64,000 nucleotides of DNA from Pseudoalteromonas lipolytica. Lineage in GTDB: Bacteria > Pseudomonadota > Gammaproteobacteria > Enterobacterales > Alteromonadaceae. Of this stretch, positions 1 through 10,253 are shown piece by piece (the first letter of the stretch is position 1; each line of letters starts with the position of its first letter). The stretch spans positions 1,225 to 65,224 of the forward strand of contig NZ_FPAZ01000003.1 of assembly GCF_900116435.1 (NCBI RefSeq). The letters run 5' to 3'. The translations under genes and the position numbers were made by a program. The notes beneath the pieces were generated by a model that was not told the origin of the DNA, made no database searches, and saw nothing but the letters and a program-made list of their open reading frames with translations.

Positions 1-1
1 T

Positions 2-77
2 GGGTCGTTAGCTCAGTTGGGAGAGCATCGCCCTTACAAGGCGAGGGTCACTGGTTCAAGTCCAGTACGACCCACCA
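2..77 (+). tRNA. tRNA-Val (anticodon TAC)
   Basis: A full cloverleaf can be folded. The acceptor stem GGGTCGT pairs with ACGACCC, the D arm is GCTC..GAGC, the anticodon loop is CTTACAA with anticodon TAC, and the T arm is ACTGG-TTCAAGT-CCAGT. The 3' CCA is encoded. It reads GUA/GUG-type valine codons. The upstream side is cut by the window, so I cannot see whether it belongs to a tRNA cluster. Confidence 0.97.
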
Positions 78-135
78 CATATAAAACTCTCTTTTCATAC
101 TCCATACTTTGTACTTTATATTCTAAATTTTCTAA

Positions 136-194
136 AAGCATCGCCACTCTCTACAAAGACTCGGCTCGATGGTGCTAGTCCAGTACGACCCATC
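136..194 (+). pseudogene. Degenerate 3' portion of a second tRNA-Val
   Basis: The stretch starts with AGCATCGCC (as in the D-arm/anticodon 5' side of the intact tRNA), passes through a scrambled anticodon region containing CTACAAAG, and ends with the exact 16-mer AGTCCAGTACGACCCA at 177-192. The terminal CCA has become TCA. The acceptor 5' strand is missing, so no cloverleaf can form. It looks like a decayed tandem copy of the tRNA-Val gene, or a scar of integration/excision at its 3' end. Which of the two is not decidable here. Confidence 0.75.
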
Positions 195-432
195 ACCTGT
201 AAAACACGTCTAGTCGTTGTGCCATTTTTGATATTCACTAATATAAATATCATCACGTTTGTAGCTAATTGCTAAGCTAATTCTTTGAGATAAAAAGGAA
301 ATAAAAAATACGACATAAGTCATGCTATAGCATGAGTCAGGTTTTTAAATTAATTGAAAACCTGTAATTTGCCTTGTCAGCAGCTAGACTGTTTATTATA
401 GTCACTGTTAATATCACTCGATCGCAAGTCCA
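195..432. other. Intergenic leader before the signalling operon
   Basis: No coding signal is visible. It contains a perfect 14-bp palindrome CATGCTATAGCATG (321-334) followed by AGTCAGGTTTTT, which could be a weak terminator for the tRNA transcript or a binding site. The promoter of the operon starting at 433 should lie between the palindrome and 433, but I see no convincing -35/-10 pair. Confidence 0.4.
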
Positions 433-2067
433 ATGCCTGCAAAGATTTTTTCGAAAGCCAAAATTTTAATAGTTGAAGAGCAACCACTCGCTCAAAGCTA
501 CATGAAACAATCCCTCGAAGGATTAGGTTTTCGACAACTGCGCTTTGCTGACCATGCCATTTCAGCCAAAGAACAATGTCAGGACGAACAATTTGATCTC
601 ATTGTTTGCTCATTCAATTTAAGCAAGCACCAAGATGGCTACCAACTTTACGAAGAACTTAAAGTTAAACGCTTAATTAAAAACTCCACAGGGTTTATTT
701 TCATTTCAGCCGAAACAAGCGGTTCTCTAGTTCATAGTGTGTTAGAGCTCCAGCCTGACGATTTTTTAGTAAAGCCATTTACCATTTATGAATTAAAAAG
801 CCGTATTGAGAAAGTACTACTACGTAAGCACCACCTTTACAGTGTTTATCAGCTAATTGATGATGAAAATGACTCGAAAGCAATAAAGAAAATCGATGAA
901 TTACTACAAAATAAAAGTAATACCTACAGTGCCATTTTATTACGATTAAAAGGTGATGCCCTACTTCGTTTAAATCGAAATGAAGATGCGAAAACATTTT
1001 TTAAATCCGTACTCGATATACAAAAATTTACGTGGGCTAAAGTCGGGTTAGTAGAGGCGCTTATTGCCAATAATGAGCATATTCTTGCTCAACGCATGTT
1101 AAAAACCATGCTACAGCGCAGTGAAACTCGCCTTGTGGCCCTTGATTTGTTAGGTCGTTTAGACATTAAACTTAATAAGTTTGATGACGCTCAACTATTT
1201 TTTAGTCAAGCTGTTGATATAGCACCAAGAAACATTGAGCGACAAAAAACACTCAGCCATGTATCACTGTTAAATCATGACTACGAGAAAAGCTACTTAA
1301 CGCAAAAAGATATCGCCAGTTATGCAAAGCATTCCATACATGATCACCCTGATATATACTTAAATGCAGCACGGGCAGGTATCGATTTTGCTCTGACAAC
1401 AGATCAAACAGACCAAGTTAATCGTATTGCGAGACAAACAAATCAATATTTAAATGATTTAAAACAACAGTTTCCAAATAGTAATAATCAAACCCAAATT
1501 GATGTACTCAACGCACGTTTACATTATTTGAAAGACGAGCATAAAAAAGCAAAGGCCCTAATCGAGCAGCTTGATGAGAGTGACAGTCAAATTCGTTCTG
1601 TTGATGGTGCGCTTGATAAAGCAAAGGCATTCCACGAGCTCGGTTTTCACAACAAAGCGCAAACACTCTTTAATCAAATTATAAGCCATTGTGAGCGCCA
1701 TCCTTCTGTAAGTGATCCTGTGTTTCTTCGCTACATTCAACAACAGCAAACTGAACGTCGTGATATCAAAATGGGGCCGAAAGAACTCAATAACCATGCT
1801 GTTACGCAATTTAATAAAGGCCAGCTAAATATTGCGCTCGAAGCGTTTACACAGGCCTTTAGAATTATGCCTAAAAACGCCAGTATTGCATTGAATCTTT
1901 TACAATGTTTATTCGACTCTAATGCGCAAGGGCAATCATTTAACTTATTGCTAGCAAAAAAATGCTACGCTTTACTTAATGAATACACATTACACGATGA
2001 GCAAGCCACTCGCTTCGAAAAAATAAAAGCGCAAGCTGCAAAAATGAATCTTCAGCTATCTGAGTAA
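433..2067 (+). CDS. Receiver-TPR protein with degenerate receiver (VieB-like)
   Basis: This is a 544-residue cytoplasmic protein. Residues 8-130 form a CheY-like receiver domain: acidic pair Glu15-Glu16, Ser92 at the switch Ser/Thr position and Lys114 are in place. The phospho-acceptor Asp after the third strand is replaced by Ser60 (DLIVCSFN). The rest is helical with tetratricopeptide-type repeats, for example around 165-275 and 450-500. Such proteins normally act through protein contacts rather than DNA binding; Vibrio VieB, a receiver-TPR modulator of a hybrid kinase, is the closest analogue I know. The stop lies 11 bp before the solute-binding protein gene and the hybrid kinase follows, so it probably modulates that kinase. 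That role is inference. Confidence 0.8.
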   Translation: MPAKIFSKAKILIVEEQPLAQSYMKQSLEGLGFRQLRFADHAISAKEQCQDEQFDLIVCSFNLSKHQDGYQLYEELKVKRLIKNSTGFIFISAETSGSLVHSVLELQPDDFLVKPFTIYELKSRIEKVLLRKHHLYSVYQLIDDENDSKAIKKIDELLQNKSNTYSAILLRLKGDALLRLNRNEDAKTFFKSVLDIQKFTWAKVGLVEALIANNEHILAQRMLKTMLQRSETRLVALDLLGRLDIKLNKFDDAQLFFSQAVDIAPRNIERQKTLSHVSLLNHDYEKSYLTQKDIASYAKHSIHDHPDIYLNAARAGIDFALTTDQTDQVNRIARQTNQYLNDLKQQFPNSNNQTQIDVLNARLHYLKDEHKKAKALIEQLDESDSQIRSVDGALDKAKAFHELGFHNKAQTLFNQIISHCERHPSVSDPVFLRYIQQQQTERRDIKMGPKELNNHAVTQFNKGQLNIALEAFTQAFRIMPKNASIALNLLQCLFDSNAQGQSFNLLLAKKCYALLNEYTLHDEQATRFEKIKAQAAKMNLQLSE

Positions 2068-2078
2068 ATGTTCTCATT

Positions 2079-3452
2079 ATGGAGCGCCCTTTTTTGAAAT
2101 CAATTAAGCTTCTTTTAGCTGCAATAGCACTCTTCAGTCCAGTCAGTATTGCTTCTGCTACTTTGCAGTATTGGCAGCAAGCTAATATAAATTGGCAAAG
2201 TGAAGCAGGCAGTCATATAAATATACTGGCTGACGAGCAGCCCGCATTTTTGGCTCTTAAACCTTATATCCCCCTGTTTGAGCAGCTTACCGGGATTTCT
2301 GTTGGTTTCCATGCGCTGGAACAATCTCAAATGCGCTCTCGTCGTCATCAAGATTTAAGCGAAGGTTTAGGCCTATACGATGTATTGCCTATGGGCATTA
2401 CATTTTTAGGTGAAGCACAAAATCAAGGCTGGATAGAGCCCCTACAACCTTATCTAGATAACCCACTCATAACTGATAAAACGTGGTATCAACTTGAAGA
2501 TATTAGCGAAAGAAGCCTCACTCTTTGCAAAATAGATAACAAACTTTATTCTTTACCTTTTGATTTTTCAGCCCCTATTTATTTTTATCGCAAAGATTTA
2601 TTTGAGCGCTTTAACCTTGAAGTGCCAGATACTTACGAGCAGTTACACGCAACTAAAATAAAATTACAGCGCGCGATTGATGCCGACTCTAAACTCGCCG
2701 GCATGCACGCGTTTGCTTCACGCACACTACCCGGTGCGGGGCTTAATACATGGACGGTGTTACCCGTAATGCGTGCCTATGGCGCAGAAGTGCTCAATGA
2801 ACAAGGTGTATCAACATTTGATAGTCCACAGACGGCACAAAGCCTTAAAATGTATCGAAACTTAGTTACAGGTTACGGTAATCCGGAAAATAGCCGCTTA
2901 CTGCATTTTTATGAGATACGTCAATTGTTTAAGCACGGCAAACTGGCTTCAGCAATCCTTGCGTCTCACTTTTACAATGAAATAGACACGGCTGAAGAAT
3001 CCGATATTTGGAATAAATGGGAAGCCGCTCCCCTTCCAAAAGGACCTGTTGCCAGAGAAACATCACCATGGGCATGGGCATTTGCGATTAATAGCCACTC
3101 TAATAAAAAAATTGCAGCCTGGTTATTTATTCAATGGGCAACGAGTGAGCAAACGGCCGCTTTACTCAGCACCGGGGGGTCGCCACCAAGACAAAAGGTA
3201 TGGCACGAAAAGCTATTTACTTTAGTCAATAAACCCGGCTTTAACAACGCAATGCTATGGGTGTTTGAGCATGCTACGCCTGATCGACTGCAAGCCGGTA
3301 TGGTTGAATTTCCAGTCATTGGTGAAATTATTTCGCAAACATTTAGCCAAATATTTTATGGTGCCGACATTAAACAATTAATTAAAAGTACTGATGCAAA
3401 AATTAATGCAAACATGCACGCTTTAAAAACACAAACTAAGAGCAGCCAATGA
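2079..3452 (+). CDS. Periplasmic extracellular solute-binding protein (family 1 type)
   Basis: 457 residues. A signal peptide covers residues 1-27 (basic start, hydrophobic core LLLAAIALF, cleavage near ASA|TLQ). The body resembles MalE-type sugar-binding proteins: an early ILADEQPAFLALKPYIPLFEQ segment, a YSLPFDFSAPIYFYRKDLF core, and a late WAWAFAINSHSNKKIAAWLFI segment. No ABC permease or ATPase gene is nearby. The gene ends in an ATGA overlap with the hybrid kinase gene, so it is likely the periplasmic ligand-binding partner of that kinase rather than part of a transporter. The ligand is unknown; a sugar or oligosaccharide is a guess from the family. Confidence 0.8.
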   Translation: MERPFLKSIKLLLAAIALFSPVSIASATLQYWQQANINWQSEAGSHINILADEQPAFLALKPYIPLFEQLTGISVGFHALEQSQMRSRRHQDLSEGLGLYDVLPMGITFLGEAQNQGWIEPLQPYLDNPLITDKTWYQLEDISERSLTLCKIDNKLYSLPFDFSAPIYFYRKDLFERFNLEVPDTYEQLHATKIKLQRAIDADSKLAGMHAFASRTLPGAGLNTWTVLPVMRAYGAEVLNEQGVSTFDSPQTAQSLKMYRNLVTGYGNPENSRLLHFYEIRQLFKHGKLASAILASHFYNEIDTAEESDIWNKWEAAPLPKGPVARETSPWAWAFAINSHSNKKIAAWLFIQWATSEQTAALLSTGGSPPRQKVWHEKLFTLVNKPGFNNAMLWVFEHATPDRLQAGMVEFPVIGEIISQTFSQIFYGADIKQLIKSTDAKINANMHALKTQTKSSQ

Positions 3453-5398
3453 GAATCAGTATTGCGCATAAAATTCTGATAATCATAGGCTTTACTATCA
3501 CGCTAATTTTAGGCGTGAGCACGGCTATACATGTCTTGGAATTAAAAGAGCAAACCTTGCTTAATATGAGTGAAAAAGCAGACGCGATTGTTTCGCCGAT
3601 GCTGTCTGAAATAAACTCATTAACATCAGATAACACCACTGGCAGTTGGGTCTTAAAAATTCAGGGGATAACATTAAAAAATATTCTCAAACATAATACC
3701 TTTGATGACCTCAAAACTATTTATTTTATTGATCAAAATAACTTTATTGCGGCTCACCCCGATAACAGCAAAGTCGATACCTTAGAGACGAATCAAACGA
3801 TATTGCAGCAACTCAATCCGAGACGAAATAAGATTATCGCGCTTGATCACCAGTACGCTGTAACAGTGCCAGTAAAAAATCATTACGGTGAAAATATTGG
3901 TTACGTTATTGTCACGTTTTCTGACATCGATTTATCCCAAAAAACCAAATCTATTATCAGTAACGCCGTCTCTTTATTTGCAATCTACCTGCTAACAGCA
4001 CTCATTATTGCTTATATCATTATTAGGCGCATAATTTTGCAACCCATTGATCAACTTGTTGAGTTCTCCCATGCAGTGACCACAGGCGACTTAAATTGCC
4101 CTATTAATATTAAAAGCCAAGATGAAATAGGCACACTTGCCAGTGGCTTTAAAATGATGCGAGCCGCGGTTAGACAGCAAATTAACAGCATGCATGAACA
4201 GCACAGTCAACTCGAAGAAACCGTGGCTAAGCGCACTCAAGAATACTTGGATGCAAAAGAACAAGCAGAACAATCAAACCAAGCAAAAAGTCGCTTTTTA
4301 GCCAATATGTCTCACGAGTTAAGAACACCTTTAAACGCCGTGTTAGGCTTCAGCCAATTATTGCAAGACAGCGAAACCGACAAAAACAAACGCCGCTACC
4401 TTGAAGCGATTTCTATCTCAGGCAATTCGTTATTAAACGTACTAAACGATATTCTTGATTTATCAAAAGTCGATGCAGGTAAAATGCAGCTCGATATTGA
4501 GCGGGTTGAAATTCCCACCATGTGCCATGAATTAAATATGATGTTTTTACAGCTCAGCGCACAAAAAGATCTCAATTTTAAAGTAACCGCACACCCTGAT
4601 CTCACTCCCCCCGTATTGCTCGACAGTAACAAGCTTCGTCAAGTACTTACCAACTTAATAAGTAATGCTATTAAGTTTACGTCACAAGGCAGTGTAAGCG
4701 TATACTTTGACTTTAAACCACATGATGACGACAGCCATCTTGATATAAAAATTCATGTGAAAGATACCGGTAAAGGCATTCCAAAAGATCAACAAGATTT
4801 AATCTTTAATGACTTTGAACAAGTTCAAGGACAACGCAGTTCTGAGTTTGGTGGTACAGGCTTAGGCCTTGCTATTTCATTACGCTTTATAAAATTGATG
4901 GGCGGCGAGTTATCTGTTATCAGTGAAAAAGGCAAAGGCAGTGAGTTTATTGTTTCAATTCCCAACGTCGAGTTAGCTGAATCAATAACAGAAATTGAGC
5001 ACCGTAATTACCCTGCAATCACTAGTTATCACTTTAATCCTGCGCGCATTTTAATCGTAGACGACATTCCCTATAACCGTGATTATTTAGAATCGTTCTT
5101 ATCGCGCTGGAGTTTTACTATCGATACGGCAATTAATGGTGAAGATGCACTGAAAAAAATAGAGCAACATCAGCCTGACCTAATCATAATGGATTTGAAG
5201 ATGCCTGTAATGGGAGGGCTTGAAGCCAGCCAGTTAATTCGCAGTGATGATCGTTTTAAACATATCCCGATTATTGCTGTAACAGCCTCGGCTTTAAAGG
5301 ATGATAAGGCACAATCAAGTATCTTGACAGACTACACTATCAGTAAGCCAATTTACCGAGAGCACCTTATTGTTATTATTGCGCAATATTTAGATTAG
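3449..5398 (+). CDS. Hybrid sensor histidine kinase with C-terminal receiver
   Basis: 649 residues in the inner membrane. Order: TM1 (about 8-28), a periplasmic sensor region of about 145 residues, TM2 (about 173-193), HAMP (194-247), a short coiled coil, HisKA with His289 (NMSHELRTP), HATPase with N box (about 395-410), G1 DTGKGIP (439-445) and G2 GGTGLGLA (468-475), then a receiver with Asp582 and Lys633. All catalytic residues are present, so it should autophosphorylate and pass phosphate to its own receiver. No Hpt domain is present, so the onward phosphorelay partner lies elsewhere. The start overlaps the preceding stop (ATGA), showing translational coupling. Confidence 0.9.
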   Translation: MRISIAHKILIIIGFTITLILGVSTAIHVLELKEQTLLNMSEKADAIVSPMLSEINSLTSDNTTGSWVLKIQGITLKNILKHNTFDDLKTIYFIDQNNFIAAHPDNSKVDTLETNQTILQQLNPRRNKIIALDHQYAVTVPVKNHYGENIGYVIVTFSDIDLSQKTKSIISNAVSLFAIYLLTALIIAYIIIRRIILQPIDQLVEFSHAVTTGDLNCPINIKSQDEIGTLASGFKMMRAAVRQQINSMHEQHSQLEETVAKRTQEYLDAKEQAEQSNQAKSRFLANMSHELRTPLNAVLGFSQLLQDSETDKNKRRYLEAISISGNSLLNVLNDILDLSKVDAGKMQLDIERVEIPTMCHELNMMFLQLSAQKDLNFKVTAHPDLTPPVLLDSNKLRQVLTNLISNAIKFTSQGSVSVYFDFKPHDDDSHLDIKIHVKDTGKGIPKDQQDLIFNDFEQVQGQRSSEFGGTGLGLAISLRFIKLMGGELSVISEKGKGSEFIVSIPNVELAESITEIEHRNYPAITSYHFNPARILIVDDIPYNRDYLESFLSRWSFTIDTAINGEDALKKIEQHQPDLIIMDLKMPVMGGLEASQLIRSDDRFKHIPIIAVTASALKDDKAQSSILTDYTISKPIYREHLIVIIAQYLD

Positions 5399-5403
5399 TT
5401 TAC

Positions 5404-5847
5404 CTAATCGCATTTTTTCATTGCCACAGCATTCATGCAGTAGCGCAAACCACTTGGCGGCGGACCATCAGGAAAAACATGACCTAAATGGGCATCGCAG
5501 ACATTACAAATAGCCTCAATACGTTGCATACCGTGACTTGTATCGGCTATGTACGCAATGCTTTCGACACTGCTTGGTTGGGTAAATGAAGGCCAACCAG
5601 TGCCACTGTCAAACTTTTCATCGGCATCAAACAATAAATTATCGCAACATACACACGCATATTTCCCAGGCTCAAAGAGTGTGCATGAATCAGAGCTGTG
5701 CGGACGCTCTGTGCCTTTTTGGCGTGTTACATAGAAAGTATCTTGCGCAAGCTCACGCTGCCACTCTAATGGCGTCTTTTCAACTCTACGGGGAGGTGTT
5801 GGATTGCCGTTGTGGGCAAACTCTAAAATATCTTGCCAAGTTAACAT
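5404..5847 (-). CDS. msrB: Peptide-methionine (R)-S-oxide reductase
   Basis: 147 residues, the usual length for MsrB. It reduces the R epimer of methionine sulfoxide in oxidised proteins. The four zinc cysteines are visible as Cys65/Cys68 and Cys114/Cys117, the catalytic Cys is Cys137 in RYCMNAVAM, and FDSGTGWPSF is the substrate-binding signature. Cys55 (SSDSC) may be the resolving cysteine. There is no signal peptide, so it is cytoplasmic. It converges on the hybrid kinase gene with 5 bp between the stops and no visible terminator. Confidence 0.95.
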   Translation of the reverse strand: MLTWQDILEFAHNGNPTPPRRVEKTPLEWQRELAQDTFYVTRQKGTERPHSSDSCTLFEPGKYACVCCDNLLFDADEKFDSGTGWPSFTQPSSVESIAYIADTSHGMQRIEAICNVCDAHLGHVFPDGPPPSGLRYCMNAVAMKKCD

Positions 5848-5918
5848 TGTGTTCTCCTAGGTATTGATAAACCCACGTTCAAAATACTGCTTAAAAAATA
5901 GTTAAGCAAATTAAACCT

Positions 5919-6117
5919 TATACCAATTTACTTACTTAAATGATCTATTTTGATGCAAAAAAAACCGTGTGGTCGCAAGGCAAAAACGATGATATTTAGT
6001 TGCTATCGGCCATTGCTCCTACCTTGCTCTAACGCCCACAACGAAACTGTCGTTCATGAGCAATTTTTAACGCAGATAGCAACTGGTTAAATCCATCGAA
6101 ATGATTCTGTATTATGG
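5919..6117. repeat. Palindromic intergenic repeat, copy A
   Basis: About 199 bp, the most diverged of five related copies in the window. The left end carries ATACCAAT and CTTAAATGATCTATTTTGA; the right end carries the inverted counterparts AAATGATTCTGTATTATGG. Inside, GGCAAAAACGATG and ATTTAG on the left face CAATTTTTAACGCAGATAGC on the right, so the whole element can fold into one long imperfect hairpin. It lies between the msrB start and the stop codon of the next gene, which it touches. Confidence 0.8.
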
Positions 6118-6576
6118 CTAGTCGGTACTAGACTGCTTAATTATTTTTATATTTTCGCGTTCTCGTTCAGACAGTAAGGTATGTAAATAAGCGTCAATTT
6201 TCGACTCTGCAACGCTTAAAACTGCGGTCAATGTCTGTTCATTGATATCGGTAACATGAATAATGCCATCGCCAATTTTTATCTTTTTAATCTGCCCTAT
6301 TAATACAAATTCCGCTTTGCGTTTAAAATCAAACAAACCGGAAAGGCTAATCAATGCTAACTGGTTAACATCGCGCTTTAATGAATCTTCAATTGGATTG
6401 CGTGACACGAATAAAGGTGTCACACGGTACAGACTTGATACTGTGATAAAAGCCCACAAAAGAACAAAAAAAGAAAACGCGACACTGTGCCAAAGTGGTG
6501 TAAAAAACCACAGGGCAATCAATACCACTGCAATCAATGCTGAAATTTTTGCTAGTAATTGATTAATAGCCAGCAT
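6118..6576 (-). CDS. Uncharacterised two-TM inner membrane protein
   Basis: 152 residues from the chosen start (MLAINQLL). I prefer this start because AAGGA lies 9 bp before it and the upstream gene ends just before; a start 36 bp earlier would overlap that gene by 34 bp. Two hydrophobic helices (about 10-29 and 34-52) are followed by a soluble C-terminal part with an acidic, charged tail. I do not recognise the family. It is the last gene of a run of three small membrane protein genes behind ligA, probably one operon. Confidence 0.65.
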   Translation of the reverse strand: MLAINQLLAKISALIAVVLIALWFFTPLWHSVAFSFFVLLWAFITVSSLYRVTPLFVSRNPIEDSLKRDVNQLALISLSGLFDFKRKAEFVLIGQIKKIKIGDGIIHVTDINEQTLTAVLSVAESKIDAYLHTLLSERERENIKIIKQSSTD

Positions 6577-6578
6577 GG

Positions 6579-7069
6579 TTAGTTTCCTTTTTTTACGATT
6601 GGATCGGGCCAATCATTGAAAAACACGGATAAATAGCGACTTTTTACCAGATAAAGTAGCACCCAAAGCACCAATACCATTTGGCACGCCAAAAAAAATG
6701 AGAATTGATAATAACTGTGCGCGGCTTGGTAGGTCAGCCAGCCTAAATCTATCACAGCACACACAATCAAAGGCCACCGCATAAAACGCCACACAGTTGC
6801 CCACCGCTTAGCGGTTTCAGGGTTTTCTTGTGGCCTTCTAAAACAAAAAACAACCGCGGGTAACAGCGCAATTGCTGCAATGCCTATCGCCATAAAAAAC
6901 TCTGATTTAGAGCTAAAAAACAACGACATAATATCTAAATCAGGACGCCGACTTAACGCGGCCATTAACCAGATAAAATAACTACGAAGCAGTACTAACA
7001 AGGTTAAATGAAACGCTATGGGGGTTCGATAAGCGCCATGTTTATCCCAATATTCTGGCCCGTAACGCA

Positions 7070-7073
<4 letters not shown>
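6579..7073 (-). CDS. DUF2919 (YfeZ-like) inner membrane protein
   Basis: 164 residues with about four hydrophobic segments (about 23-42, 60-78, 99-115, 125-145). The N-terminal YGPEYWDKHGAYRTP followed by the first helix matches my memory of the DUF2919/YfeZ family of unknown function. The start ATG overlaps the stop of the gene before it (ATGA), so the two are translationally coupled. No catalytic motif is evident. Confidence 0.6.
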
Positions 7074-9443
<2,370 letters not shown>

Positions 9444-9448
9444 CTACA

Positions 9449-9484
9449 TAAAAAAGCCACTTAGACGACTTAACGCCAAGTGGC
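9449..9484 (-). terminator. Terminator after zipA
   Basis: On the minus strand GCCACTT pairs with AAGTGGC around a 15-nt loop, followed by TTTTTTAT. It lies between the zipA stop and the ligA start, so it should at least partly separate their transcripts. Confidence 0.7.
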
Positions 9485-9512
9485 CTAACAATCATTTACT
9501 TGCGAATATGGA

Positions 9513-10217
9513 TTACGCTGAAAAGCTTCTTACCTTTTCAACATATTCACGTACGCTATCAACCGTCATTTCTTCACGGTTGCTATCTAAAATAGTCGCA
9601 CCAAACTCATCCGCTAACTTTTTAGCAGCGCTGTGCAACATATTGAAGGCACTTAGGCCATCACCATCGCATGGTAATGTCATAAACAAACTAACACCCG
9701 CTGTGCTGAACTGTTCCATATTATCAATATCAAACGTTCCAGGATTGTACATATTCACTAAACGGAATAACACAGGGCCTGTTCCAGCAGGGTCTAGATG
9801 GCGATTAAAGAAGCCTTCATCCGAGTATTTGAAACCTAGCATATTAACAGCTGGCAGTAATTGACTGCCCTCCATTGCTAAGCCTTCTGGCATCTGTAAG
9901 TGCACAATTATAAAGTCTGTCGGTGCAGGCGATTCTGGTTGCTCTTCAGTGTCAGCCGCTTCTTCGACTTCAACGTCTGGCTCTTCGGTGTTTTCAGCAG
10001 TAAAGCTTAAATCACCAAACTCAGGCTCATCACGCTCTTGCGCATAAGGCTGTGAAGACTCACTCGTTTCTGCACTTGCTTCATTTGGCTCAACCCGTTC
10101 TTGCTGCTCAACATCAGGATTATCCTTTTTGCGCACAGACCATAAACCATGAATTAATAAACCACCAATGACAAATACACTGATTACGATTAAAGCCCAT
10201 CTTAATTCTTCGGCCAT
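9513..10217 (-). CDS. zipA: Cell division protein ZipA
   Basis: 234 residues. Short periplasmic N-terminus, one TM helix (about 5-24), basic stretch (VRKK), a long acidic Glu/Pro-rich linker (about 33-95), and a C-terminal FtsZ-binding domain (about 98-234, FIIVHLQMPEG..LGFKYSDEGFFNR). ZipA anchors FtsZ protofilaments to the inner membrane at the division site. It is shorter than the E. coli protein because of the shorter linker. The order smc-zipA-ligA on one strand is common in related marine gammaproteobacteria. Confidence 0.95.
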   Translation of the reverse strand: MAEELRWALIVISVFVIGGLLIHGLWSVRKKDNPDVEQQERVEPNEASAETSESSQPYAQERDEPEFGDLSFTAENTEEPDVEVEEAADTEEQPESPAPTDFIIVHLQMPEGLAMEGSQLLPAVNMLGFKYSDEGFFNRHLDPAGTGPVLFRLVNMYNPGTFDIDNMEQFSTAGVSLFMTLPCDGDGLSAFNMLHSAAKKLADEFGATILDSNREEMTVDSVREYVEKVRSFSA

Positions 10218-10253
10218 CCCCTCACCTTTATTATTTGATATGCCTAACTAAAT

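Noticed and set aside
2079..3452. Solute-binding protein as part of an ABC importer
   Set aside because: No permease or ATPase gene in the flanking 5 kb and the gene is coupled to a kinase instead.
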